A stretch of 64,000 nucleotides of DNA from Zizania palustris (taxonomy: Eukaryota > Streptophyta > Magnoliopsida > Poales > Poaceae), in the NCBI GenBank assembly GCA_019279435.1, contig JAAALK010000289.1:33361067-33425066 (forward strand). Reading direction: 5' to 3'. The notes beneath the pieces were generated by a model. It saw only the letters and a program-made list of their open reading frames with translations, had not been told where the DNA came from and ran no database searches. The position numbers and the translations under genes were made by a program. Below, piece by piece: positions 1 to 9,818 of the stretch; position 1 is the first letter of the stretch, and each line of letters starts with the position of its first letter.

Positions 1-1239
1 TTTCTCAGCGTCTGGTCCCATCACTGCTTCCACATAGGTCTTGGGCTCATCGTTATCCAACAATAACACGTCGTGATGCCTAGTGGTCTACAACATGTAC
101 CTCTCTAGTGCATGGACTACTCCCCCAGACCTTCGTGGGGTTAGCGCATCTATAACAGGGTTTGCAACATCTTGCGCCTCTTGCTTTGGTTCAGTGGGAT
201 CTAGAACACTTTCCAGTGGCTCTCGAACCTCTTCGAGATGCATAGTCCTCCCACTAACTCCTTTTGAGAGAAACTCTTTCTCAAGGAACACACCATTTCG
301 AGTGACAAACACTTTTCCCTCCTCTCTATTATAGAAATAGTATCCTTTGGTTTCCTAGGATACCCCACAAAGAAGCACTTGTTAGACTTAGGACTTAGCT
401 TGTTAGACGTCATACGTTTGACATATGCCTCACATCCCCAAATCTTTAGAAAGACAAACTGGGACGCCTCCCAGACCACATCTCATATGGTGTCTTTTCT
501 ACTGACGTAGATGGAACTCTATTAATCATGAAAGCTACGGTTTCTAGAGCATGACCCAAAAGGATAATGGAAGATCAGTGTGACGCATCATGGACCGCAC
601 CATGTCCAACAAAGTGTGGTTTCTCCGCTCGGACACCCCATTCCATTGAGGCGTGCCAGGTGGAGTCAGCTGTGGAATAATTCCACACTGCTTCAGATGA
701 TCACTACACTCATGGCTCAAATATTCACCCCCACGATCCGATCAAAGAAATTTAATTGTCTTGCCCGTATGATTTTGTACCTCACTTTGGAACTCCTCGA
801 ACTTTTCGAAGGATTCCCACTTATTCCTCGTCAAGTAGACATAGCCATATCTACTAAAGTCGTCGGTAAAAGTGATAAAGTACTAAAATCCTTTCCTAGC
901 CGTGTGACTCATTGGACCACACACATCAGTATGTACTATGGCCAATAGCTCACTCGCCCTTTCACTCTGTCCAATGAAAGGTGTCTTTGTCATTTTGCCA
1001 AGTAAACAAGACTTGCATGTGTTATATGATTCAAAATCAAATGACTCCAAAAGTCCATCACTATGGAGCTTAGCTTCTGTACACGCTTCATATTTATATG
1101 ACCCAAATGACAATGCCAAACGTAGGTGGAATTCAAATCATTGAGTCATTGTTTCTTAGTACAAATGTTATAAACGTGTGCATCGTCAAGACTCAGAATA
1201 TACAATCCATTCACTAATGGACAAACACCATAGAGCATG
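1..1239 (-). mobile_element. Ty1/copia pol fragment (element J), decayed
   Basis: On the minus strand this stretch reads as a copia polyprotein from the GAG-pre-integrase region (about 1230-1000) through the integrase core to the start of the reverse transcriptase at the window edge. Recognisable pieces are CKSCLLGKMTKTPF followed by HTDVCGPM at 1020-900 (integrase N-terminal zinc region and first catalytic Asp), KTPYEMW about 500, and FLKIWGCEAYVKR with KCFFVGYP at 450-350, which is the classical post-integrase segment. Several frameshifts and stops separate the pieces, so it is a pseudogene. It has no LTR in the window and ends abruptly where the Tat LTR begins at 1240. I would not assign a copia lineage with confidence. 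Confidence 0.85.
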
Positions 1240-1756
1240 TGTTGATAGCAAAAAATGGCATTAAATGGTTAAGATTGTCAAAGTATAAATTTTGGTAATT
1301 TGGGCCAAAAATACACATGTCCTGGATCGGGCTGAAGCCCTATAGGGCCAAAGGCCCATTGAAGCTATGGGCTTCAGAAGCTTCCAGCAGGCCTGCTAGT
1401 TTCGGCCCGAAGGCCTTCGGAGGCCCGCCTCGCCGAAGCTTTGGCCCGAGGAGCAGGCTTCGACGGGCCTTGCCGAAGGCCCACTTCGGGCTGAATTCCA
1501 GAGATAGAGTTTGAGTCTGATTCTGGCTAATTTTATCCCTACGCATGATTAGGCCAAATCTTAATAGATTAATCTTAGAGATTAGAAGACTAGCCCCTAC
1601 AAATATAAGAGTGAGGCCGGTACATTAAGCCCCCCAACACAAATCAAACACAAAGCCTTAGCTTTGAACCATACCTTTACTTTTATCTTTACTTTTCTGC
1701 AACCTTCGTGGGTTTGCTTGGAAGCCCTCTACCGGCATCTTCGGAACAGTGGTAAT

Positions 1757-1864
1757 CCTTGTTACTTCGCCTGTGAAGTAGCCGTTAATATACATAACAG
1801 ATTGCTATCACCTTGTTACTTCGCCTGTGAAGTACCCGTTAATCTACGTTATAGATTGCTACCT
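1757..1864 (+). repeat. 54-bp tandem dimer inside the Tat LTR
   Basis: Two copies of a unit starting CCTTGTTACTTCGCCTGTGA lie head to tail at 1757 and 1811. Each unit contains an inverted repeat CTTCGCCTGTGAAG. The same dimer is present in the LTR of element C (about 19288-19395, opposite strand), so it is a family feature and not a local duplication. Confidence 0.8.
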
Positions 1865-2320
1865 TCGTTTCTCTAGTGCAACACTTAGCAGAATTCGGTC
1901 CCCAGTTCGAATTGGCACTTGATATTTGTTCTGTTGCAGGTTTTCATGCTCGGAGCCACTTCCTTGGAGGTGTCCGGAACCAGGAGGCTAGTTTCGGAGG
2001 TTGCCAGAATACCCTTCGGTGAGAACACAACTTCGACTACTCATGCCGGACCGTCACGCTGTTATCGGTTTGACCGAGTTCCATGTGCCAGCACACTCTG
2101 CAGCAAGCTTCGACATGATAGGCTTCGCCACATTCGTACCCCACGTCAGACAAAGTCATGCTAGTGCGTTGCGTTCGAGTTGTTTTATCGTGTCAGAGAC
2201 TTCGCGCCGAACCCCATTGTTCGGAGGTGATTATCGCATCGAGATCTGTTCGAAGCCTGCCTTCGGCCAGATTAGTCCGAACGTCGAAGTCACCCTTCGG
2301 CCAGACCCTTCGCATCAGAC

Positions 2321-2339
2321 GCCGAAGGTACCCTTCGGC
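2321..2339. repeat. Perfect hairpin in the Tat LTR
   Basis: GCCGAAGG and CCTTCGGC flank a 3-base loop. The C-element LTR has the equivalent hairpin at 18887-18909 with a 10-bp stem and loop GTG. Conservation in both copies suggests a structural element of the LTR RNA or DNA; the role is unknown. Confidence 0.7.
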
Positions 2340-2592
2340 GATACCCTTCGCACTATATACTTTGAATTAGTCACGCTCCGCTCAGCTTGCTGATTTCTTC
2401 TGTTTAATATATTCCTTTTCGGCTAATTGGATTATTTTTGTGTGATATGATTACATGGTGACTCCACCCCCCTTTCCACTATTAAGGGTAGTCGGAACGC
2501 GATGTTAGTGTTGTGTTACACTTAGGCTTGTCCCTAAGTATCCGCACACTTTTAGATCATCGAACGTGACGTCAGTGTTGTGTTACACTATT

Positions 2593-2883
2593 GCATACCA
2601 ATGTCAAGAGAACATATGTCTGTGGGAGGACTGTTTCCTGCATGTGGTGTTTGCATATCACAGGGCGATAAACTCAATGATGAAATTATATCCATTCGAG
2701 GTGGTATATGGTTTTCCACCCATTACTCCACTTGATTGGATGCCCCTTCCAATTCAAGAGTGGGTGACCATGGAGGCATCCAAGAGGGCCAATTTTGTGA
2801 GAAGGATACATGCACAAACTAAAAAAGCAATTAAAAAGAAGTCTGAGTTTGGTTGGAGTAAAACATTCAATGTTGCTGATGAT
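2593..2883 (+). pseudogene. Chromovirus-type gypsy integrase C-terminal fragment
   Basis: The frame reads LWEDCF, then AYHRAINS, then YPFEVVYGFPPITPLDWMPL, which is the hallmark end of the integrase core in plant chromoviruses. The downstream segment rich in KKKSE matches the linker region, and TFNVADD at the end resembles the tail motif of that group, implying an internal deletion. The fragment has no catalytic residues and no LTR. It stops exactly where the LTR end of element B begins (TGTTGG at 2884). Confidence 0.8.
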
Positions 2884-2889
2884 TGTTGG

Positions 2890-3384
2890 TGTTGGGGGAA
2901 AATATCCCATCTTCGGGGTTATTGTCGTAACAGCACAAAAGCAGATAATGGATTCGAAGGTTTCCAGACATCCATCTTCGAAGATACCCTGAATCGAGCT
3001 CGAAGTACGAAGATAGGCATTGGTTCGGAGTACATCTTTGAACTAAGGCTTTCTGAGATCTTTATTGCCAGCTAAGATGGAAGATTTATCTTTTATATTA
3101 TTAGATTAGTCTTTTACCATTTTAGCCCTATCAAGGGTACCGAATAGTTTCTACTATGTCGGTTGTAATAGAGGGGTAAATAGGTCTTTTCCTTAATGTT
3201 TGGGCCTATAAATACCCCCCATTTCACCCTGTAATAGGGACCGAATACAAGTTATTCAATACACACATTCGAACTATTCTAAGTTGTTATCCTTTTGAAG
3301 GCTTAGAACAGTTCACTTCGCAAACACTTCGTTTGTTAGTTTCTAATCTACAGAAACCTGTTAGCGTAATCTTTTACGCCAACA
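2890..3384 (+). repeat. 5' LTR of element A
   Basis: It begins TGTTGGGGGAAAATATCCC and ends TTTTACGCCAACA. The core promoter TATAAATA is at 3207-3214, with transcription expected to start about 30 bp downstream. It is followed at once by the PBS. It matches 13918-14412 base for base apart from 11 transitions. Confidence 0.95.
3207..3214 (+). promoter_or_regulatory. TATA box of the element A 5' LTR
   Basis: CCTATAAATACCCC is a textbook plant TATA box in the right place in the LTR. The same motif is kept in the 3' LTR at 14235-14242. Confidence 0.75.
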
Positions 3385-3385
3385 G

Positions 3386-3405
3386 TTGGCGCCGTCCGTG
3401 GGGAA
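3386..3405 (+). promoter_or_regulatory. Primer-binding site of element A
   Basis: TTGGCGCCGTCCGTGGGGAA follows the LTR end directly. It is of the TGGCGCC type common in Tat and Athila elements, not the initiator-Met type (TGGTATCAGAGC) used by D, F, G and H in this window. Which tRNA primes it cannot be settled without tRNA sequences. Confidence 0.8.
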
Positions 3406-3446
3406 CTTAGTTCGAAAAACTTCGTTCTCTACCAACTTCCTACAAC

Positions 3447-4916
3447 ATGCCTCCTAAGCGGAGCGCACCTCGTAACCCTGTTCGGAGGTCCTCTCGGATC
3501 TCCGGAGAGACCCCGTCCGACACGGTCGAAGTCGGAGGGCCTTCGACATTCCCTCCACCTCAAACTCCGGAAGGAGTTTCCATCCCTCGAACATACGGAG
3601 CTTCTCCGCCAAATCCTTCCATACTTCGACCACCTGGAATCCCTCTTCCACCTTCCATCCCACTTCGAACTGATCCTACTAGTTCTCAAGACCCGAAAGA
3701 TCCTTCCGGAGGAGATGAAGATAATCTTGGAGATATGGCCACTCAAATAGCCAACCTTCAAGCTGAAATAGCAAGATGGCGGCAAGAAGCTGCGAACAAG
3801 CTTCGCTCTCAAGCCATCCCAGCTATCCCAGAAGTGCCCGAAGATGACGAACCCGATTATCCCGAAGCCCCGGAGAACGCTTCCTTCGATAATGAATCTC
3901 CGCTGCATCCTGAGCTGCAGAAAGTTCGCTTTGATCCGAAGTTCAAGACTTCGAAGCTCTGTAAGTATGCTGGAGATGAAGATCCCGGAGAGTTTGTCCG
4001 TTCTTATGCCCTAGCAATTGAAGCTAGCGGAGGAGTTCGAGACACGATGGCAAAGTGCTTCCCTTTAGCTCTTCAAGGAGTGGCATTAAGGTGGTTCTGG
4101 TCTTTGAAGCCAGGATCAATTAATTCATGGGGGCAGCTGAAGAAGAAGTTTATAAGCAATTTTCAAGGTACCTTCGTGCCTCCAATGTCAATGGGAAGCC
4201 TTTTCCAGGTGAAGCAGCTCCCCAGAGAGACATTAAGGCAATATTTCAAGCGCTTCGCTCATACGAAGTCGCAGATCCCGGGGTTGTCTGCATCTTCGGT
4301 AGTTGATGCAGCTCGGGAAGGTGTCACTCATCAAGGCCTTCTGGATAAGCTTCATCGGAAAAGCATATCCTTGGTCTCTCAGCTGATGTCATACTTCGAG
4401 GAGTATGCGAGGTCGGAAGAGGGTTGACTTCGAAGAACTGCAGCTACTTCATCCATATTGCAAGAAGTTAAAGTAGAAGTAAAAACTTCGGCACAGCCGC
4501 AAGAACCAGTCTTCGAAGTTCAACATGATCGGAGAAGGGGGCAAAAGCACCCTCGTTCTGAAGTCTTGAATATTGCACCCCCGCAGAATTTTACACAGAG
4601 AGCTCCACAGTCTTTGAGGAACAAGGCCAGCGGCTGGAGGCCGCCAGGTAAAATGGCTGGCAAAGGCCAGACCCTTTTCTGCTGCATTCATGGTGAAAAT
4701 CGAAGCCATGCAACTGATACTTGCAAGGCTATACTCACTCTAAGAGGAGAATATCTAGAGAGAACTTCGGGTCGAGGTACTACCGACCGAGTTCCAGCTA
4801 CAGCGCGCCCAGAGCCGGTCCAGGCTGTGGCGCGAATAGAAAACTTTGAAGCCGCAAGACATCCTCCAGTGGCCAATGTAATGCCACCTCCGAAGCAAGA
4901 GGAAGGGCAAGACTGA
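3447..4916 (+). pseudogene. Element A gag (capsid and nucleocapsid), one internal stop
   Basis: Gag packages the element RNA into virus-like particles. The ATG at 3447 lies about 60 bp after the PBS and opens a Pro/Ser-rich N-terminus, a short coiled coil (MATQIANLQAEIARW) and the retrotransposon capsid region with GDEDPGEFV and LRWFWSLKPGSINSW, then RETLRQYFKRF. A TGA at 4425-4427 interrupts the frame; the same frame continues to 4914 with a degenerate zinc knuckle (FCCIHGENRSHATDTC). A second TGA at 4914 separates gag from protease in the same frame. Both TGAs fit CGA to TGA changes. It is annotated as a pseudogene because of the internal stop, although readthrough cannot be excluded. Confidence 0.88.
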
Positions 4917-5685
4917 GGGAAAAGAGTAGTCCTCCCCATCTCCGGAGGAGGTACCCTCGGGAGCATGTCCAAGAGGCAACGACGCGAGTACGTCCGCGAA
5001 GTAGGCCATATTGGGACTTCGTCGTCTGCAGCTGCTATGCCAGAGTGGTCTCATGTACCGATATCCTTCTCTACGGAGGATGCAGCTGGCATTAAGTTCC
5101 CGCATGCAGACCCACTTGTTATCACTGCTGATATTGCGGGCACTGAAGTTCGAAGGGTATTGATTGACGGAGGTAGTTCGGCAGACATGATTTTTGTTCA
5201 AGCCTTCGATCAATTGTGCATCTCTAGAAAGCATCTCCTTCCAGTGGCTCATCCTTTGCAAGGCTTCGCAGGACCTCCGCTTGATGCCCTTGGCCAAATA
5301 GGCCTGGAAGTTACCTTCGGAGAAGGTTTGTTGGTCTGAACTGAGGAAGTAATCTTCGATGTTGTAGATGCCCCGTATGCTTACAATGTCATCTTCGGAA
5401 GAGGCATGCTAAACCAGTTTGGAGCTGTGGCGCATCACAATTATTTGTGCATGAAGATGCCCACACAAGCAGGAGTCCTTACTGTCTTCGGAGATCAAGC
5501 TATCGCTCGGAGAGCAGAATATGGTCATGGTCCTCCTCTTGATCCAAGACAAGTAAACAATGTGCAAGATAATCAAGAAATTTTTTCAGCCCCTTCCGAA
5601 GCTTCGAAGAAATCCTTTCCGAGACCGAGTCCTGAAGGAGAAATTGCAGTGAAGGTCATTGTTAAGATGGTAAAGAATATACATT
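4917..5685 (+). pseudogene. Element A retroviral-type aspartic protease
   Basis: In the same frame as gag, VLIDGGSSADMIF at about 5160-5200 is the retropepsin active site in the Tat variant (DGGS), followed by the flap-like region and NVIFGRGML at about 5390, the conserved protease tail. It would cut the polyprotein inside the particle. A TGA at 5337, in a CGA-compatible context, splits it. After the protease a frame change occurs between about 5640 and 5690; downstream coding resumes one frame over. This could be a simple indel or, less likely, a frameshifting site. Confidence 0.85.
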
Positions 5686-7657
5686 TCAATTTGGTAAAGA
5701 TTTACCTCCAGAAGTTGCAACTTCCTTGAAAAAGGTGGTGGAAGAAAATTTAGATGTCTTCGCTTGGTCTAACAAAGATATCACCGGAGTTGATCGGGAT
5801 ATCATCGAGCATAGTTTACTTGTAAACCCGAAGGCTCGTCCTGTTCGGCAAGGACTCTGGAAAATGTCTGCAGGAAGAGCTGCTCTAGCAAAAGACGAAG
5901 TTGAGAAATTGTTGAAGGCTGGAATTATCAGAGAAGTGGCTCACACAGAATGGTTAGCCAACCCAGTCTTCGTCAGAAAGAAGTCTTCAGGAAAGTGGCG
6001 CATGTGCATCGATTTCACATCCTTGAATAAAGCATGCCCTCGTGACCCCTACCCCATGCCCCGAATTGATCAATTGGTCGACTCCACCGTAGGTTCGGAG
6101 TTATTAAGCTTCCTCGACGCGTATTCTGGTTATCATCAAATATGGTTGAAGCGCGAAGATGAGATCAAGACAAGCTTTGTAACTCCTTCGGGAGTCTTTT
6201 GTTATGTAAGAATGCCCTTCGGCTTAAGAAATGCCGGGGCTACTTTTTCGAGGTTAGTTCCTAAGGCTCTAGGTCATCAATTAGGTCGCAATGTGGAGGC
6301 CTATATGGATGATATTGTAATAAAGAGTGCTTTAAAGCACCAACATAGACTAGACTTAGCAGAAACATTCAATAGCCTTCGGGCATGTGGGATCCGTCTT
6401 AACCCCGAAAAATGTATCTTCGGAGCTAAGGCTGGAAAGTTGTTAGGGTATTTAGTTTCAAGCAGGGGGATTGAAGCTAGCCCTACTCAAATAACTGCGT
6501 TACAAAAGATGGCTCCTCCGAAGAATTTAAAGCAAGTGCAAAAGCTGACTGGGCGTCTGGCAGCACTTAGCAGGTTTTTATCAAGGTCTGCGGAGAGAAG
6601 CTTGCCTATATTTAAAGCATTGAAAGGGTCCGAAGATTTTGCATGGACACCGGAGTGTCAGAAAAGCTTCGAAGATATTAAAGAGTATCTCAGTAATCTT
6701 GCTACACTCACGGTGCCGACTGCGGACGAAACCCTACTCCTTTACCTTGCAGCTACAGGTTCTGCTGTCAGTGCAGTCCTTGTCAGAGAGGTGGATTTTA
6801 ATGGTAAGTTGGTCCAAAATCCTATTTATTTTGTATCCGAAGCATTATCAGGAGCGAAGACAAGATACTTCGAACTCGAGAAGTTCGTTTATGCTCTGAT
6901 AATGGCTTCGAGGAAATTAAGACATTATTTTTTGGCACACAATGTGGTTGTACCAACTTCGTATCCCTTGGGAGATATACTTCGAAGCAAGGATTCCACT
7001 GGAAGAATTGGGAAGTGGGCAGTTGAGCTAGCACCCTTCGGCATATCTTTTCTGGTAAGGACATCAATCAAATCACAAGTCCTAGCAGATTTTGTAGAAG
7101 AATGGACTCCACCTGCAAATTTGGTTCCGGAGAAGTTAAGCGACGGAGTTTGGACTGTTTATTCCAATGGGGCTTTCCAAGCATCCGGAGCAGGCATTGG
7201 AGCAGTATTAATTTCACCTTCAGGGCAAAGAGCAATGTACTCCGCAAGACTCAACTTTAAGTCTACCAATAATATAGCGGAGTATGAAGGGATTTTATTG
7301 GGACTCCGAAAAGCACGTGCTCTAGGGGCTACAAGAATTATTGTAAAGACAGATTCTCAGATAGTAGCAGGGCACGTAGATAAAAGTTTCCAAGTTCGGC
7401 ATCCACAGCTTGCAAAGTACTTAGAAGAAATCTGTAAAATTGAAGCACATTTCAAGGGTATTTCCATTCGGAGTATACCAAGAGCAGAAAATGTGCAAGC
7501 GGACATCTTAGCAAAAGCTGCAGCCGGAGCTGTGGATGTACCAGAAGAAGCTTTCTATGAGGAGCTCGGTATACCTTCGGTGCCACAAATTCCCTCTACA
7601 GAGATTCTTTGCATTCCTAGTGCAGATTGGAAAAATTCGATCATGGAACTTTTATAG
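5686..7657 (+). pseudogene. Element A reverse transcriptase, RNase H and archaeal-type RNase H
   Basis: From about FGKDLPPEVATS onward this is an open 650-codon frame. RT motifs are KKSSGKWRMCIDF, FLDAYSGYHQI, MPFGLRNAGATF and the catalytic AYMDDIVIKS at about 6300. The connection and first RNase H follow (QKLTGRLAALSRF, then FAWTPECQKSFEDIK). The second, Tat-specific RNase H begins at about 7150 with VYSNGAFQASGAGIGAVL and continues with NNIAEYEGILLGL and IIVKTDSQIVAGHV. The first catalytic Asp of that domain (YxDGA in relatives) is Asn here, so the second RNase H is probably inactive. A TAG at 7655 ends the frame but integrase continues in the same frame. Confidence 0.92.
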
Positions 7658-8839
7658 GGAGGAACAAATTTGCCCGAAGAGCCACAACTGTCAAGATTGA
7701 AGCTTAGAGCTAGAAATTATCAAGTAATCAACGGTATTTTATACAAGGCCGGAGTATGTTCCCCTCTACTCCGATGTATATCTCAAGCCGAAGGTCAAGA
7801 AATTCTTCGAGAAATTCATGAAGGCCTTTGCGGTAGCCATTTAGCCCCTCGAGCTTTGGCAGGAAAAACACTTCGTCAGGGGCTTTATTGGCCTACAATA
7901 ACAGCTGATGCGGAAAGCTTAGTACGCACTTGTAAAGGATGCCAGTGGATGGGTCGACGAAGTCATCGCCCACCAACAGCTCTTCAAGTTATTGCTCCGG
8001 TATGGCCTATAGCCAGATGGGGTATGGATTTAATTGGTCCCTTTCCAGTAGCTAAGGGAAATCTGAAGTTCGCAGTGGTAGCTATTGAATATTTTTCTAA
8101 GTGGGTGGAAGCAGAGCCCTTAACAGCTATTACTTCGAACAATGTACAGAAATTCTTTTGGAAGAACATCATTTGCCGGTTCGGAGTGCCTAGACAACTT
8201 ACAGTTGATAATGGAACACAATTCGATGCAGAACCTTTCAGGAAATTTTGCGAAGATCTAGGCATTCAGTTATGTTTTGCTGCAGTGAGGCATCCTCAGT
8301 CTAATGGAGCTGTAGAAAGAGCCAATGGAAATATTTTGTCAGGGCTAAATCGAAGGATAGTAGGATTAGCAAAGGGACTGTGGACCGAAGAGCTTTCGAA
8401 GATTTTGTGGTCCATTCGGACTACGCAAACAAGGTCCACAGGTTTTACTCCATTCAGACTACTATTCGGAGATGAAGCTATGACTCCAACGGACCTCAAA
8501 GGAGGATCGTTTCGCAGCACCGAACCGGAGATTGAAGAAGAAAGACAAGCTTCGCTAGATTTATCAGAAGAAACAAGACTTCGAGCTGTGGCAAATTTAT
8601 CAAAGTATCATCAGCAGACAAAGGCTTGGTTCGACCCGAAGGTTAAGCTCAATGAACTAAGACCGGGTCATCTTGTTCTACGAAGCATTATAGCGCCAGG
8701 GAAGTTAGGAAATAAATGGGAAGGTCCATATCTAATTGTTCGTTCAGGACGCCCTGGCTCTTTTAAGTTAGCTAATTTAGAAGGTGAAGAGTTAGCACAT
8801 ACTTGGCATGCGGAGCACCTAAAGCGATACTTCGCATAA
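7658..8839 (+). pseudogene. Element A integrase
   Basis: The frame continues from the RT ORF after a single TAG. The N-terminal HHCC finger is EIHEGLCGSHLA with CKGCQ. The DDE core has GMDLIGPF, LTVDNGTQF and HPQSNGAVERAN, so all three acidic residues are present. The C-terminal part ends with GPYLIVRSG and HAEHLKRYF at the natural stop (8837-8839). There is no chromodomain, as expected for Tat. The domain itself is intact; only the upstream stop at 7655 would prevent its synthesis as part of Pol. Confidence 0.92.
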
Positions 8840-8877
8840 GGGCTCCTTGTAATTCACTTGTAATCATCTTCTAAATT

Positions 8878-8883
8878 AATAAA
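8878..8883 (+). terminator. AATAAA just after element A pol
   Basis: A perfect plant polyadenylation signal lies about 40 bp after the pol stop. Genomic RNA should be polyadenylated in the 3' LTR, so an early signal here could end a shorter sense RNA before it collides with the convergent antisense gene. It may also be chance in AT-rich sequence. Confidence 0.4.
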
Positions 8884-9036
8884 GCATATGGTCCAGATAA
8901 TGCCTTCCCCTCATAGACTTCCAGCTTCCGAGTGGACGCACTGGAACCGCGGGGTTGACCGAGAGGGAAGTGTCATGAAGCTGAATCGTATTTTCGGACT
9001 TCGAACCATTGGTTCGAAGCTTCCGACGTGGGGGCT

Positions 9037-9460
9037 GACATAATCCGGAGTCCAAGCCACCGGCTTGTAGGCATCCGTAAAAGAGCCCAAAACCACATCA
9101 TGCGGAGTCCAAGCCATTGGCTGGTAGACTTCCGTAAAAAGAGTCGAAGGTGGCAAAACATGCGGAGTCCAAGCCATTGGCTGGTAGACTTCCGTAAAAA
9201 GAGCCGAAGGTGGCCAAAACATGCGGAGTCCAAGCCATTGGCTGGTAGACTTCCGTAAAAAGAGCCGAAGGTGGCCAAAACATGCGAAGTCCAAGCCATT
9301 GGCTGGTAGACTTCCGCAAAAAGAGCCGAAAGTGGACAAAATATACGGAGTCCAAGCCATTGGCTGGTAGACATCCGTAAAAAGAGTCTAAAGAGACCAT
9401 TGCAAACTCCGAACAATTGGTTCGACAGAGATCGCAAAAATGAGCCGAAGGTGGCCAAAG
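9037..9460 (+). repeat. 61-bp tandem array in the element A 3' region
   Basis: About six units with the core CGGAGTCCAAGCCATTGGCT lie at a spacing of 61-62 bp, starting near 9037, 9098, 9159, 9221, 9283 and 9344. A more diverged unit follows to about 9460. The inner units are nearly identical; the first and last are diverged. The array sits between the convergent sense pol and antisense gene. Long open frames across it on both strands are a by-product of the repetition. Confidence 0.92.
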
Positions 9461-9818
9461 CAAAACAGAGTTTGAGCCATGAGCTTCGAATGTCTGTTAA
9501 CATAGTCCAAAGTGACAAATTATCTAAGATACTAAGGTATCTTAAAAGTTATCTCAAGTGATTTCTTTCAAAAAACAAGGGTACTAAGTTGCCATTCTTC
9601 AGACTACAAATAGTCGAAGACATTTTATAAGATTTTAAAAGATCTTTAAATTGCAGAGGGGCTCCGAACCCCCAAAAAATTGTACTCAGAAGTTTTTCTT
9701 TGCGCATAACCATCTTTGAATACAGTTCGAATTTGCTTATACTCAAAGAGGGGCTAGTAAATATGGAGACAATTTTAAATCGGTATTCATTATTCAAACG
9801 AATATGTTACAGATTACA
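9461..9818. other. AT-rich spacer between array and antisense gene
   Basis: No domain or motif is recognisable. It should hold the 3' UTR of the antisense transcript. I see no clear AATAAA on the minus strand. Confidence 0.5.

Larger units (their letters stand above)
1240..2564 (+). repeat. Truncated LTR of the Tat-type gypsy family seen in element C
   Basis: The sequence starts TGTTGATAGCAAAAAATGGC and is a plus-strand copy of the LTR that ends element C at 18594-19876. Both share the start, a 54-bp dimer, a perfect CCGAAGG/CCTTCGG hairpin and the tail reading CCTAAGTATCCGCACACTTT. Similarity stops about 2564, so the canonical ...CAACA end is missing. No PBS or coding region follows. It is therefore a truncated or solo LTR remnant. 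The TATA box that reads CTATAAATAG in C is here CTACAAATATAAG (about 1598), so the promoter has decayed. Confidence 0.85.

Noticed and set aside
5640..5730. Programmed frameshift between protease and RT of element A
   Set aside because: No clear slippery heptamer or downstream structure was seen, and one copy cannot distinguish it from an indel.
9037..9460. CRISPR-like array
   Set aside because: The repeats are contiguous without unique spacers and lie in a plant retrotransposon.
8911..9518. Overlapping minus-strand ORFs with a repeated SQWLGLRM-type motif
   Set aside because: They are translations of the 61-bp tandem array in several frames, with no domain and no codon structure.
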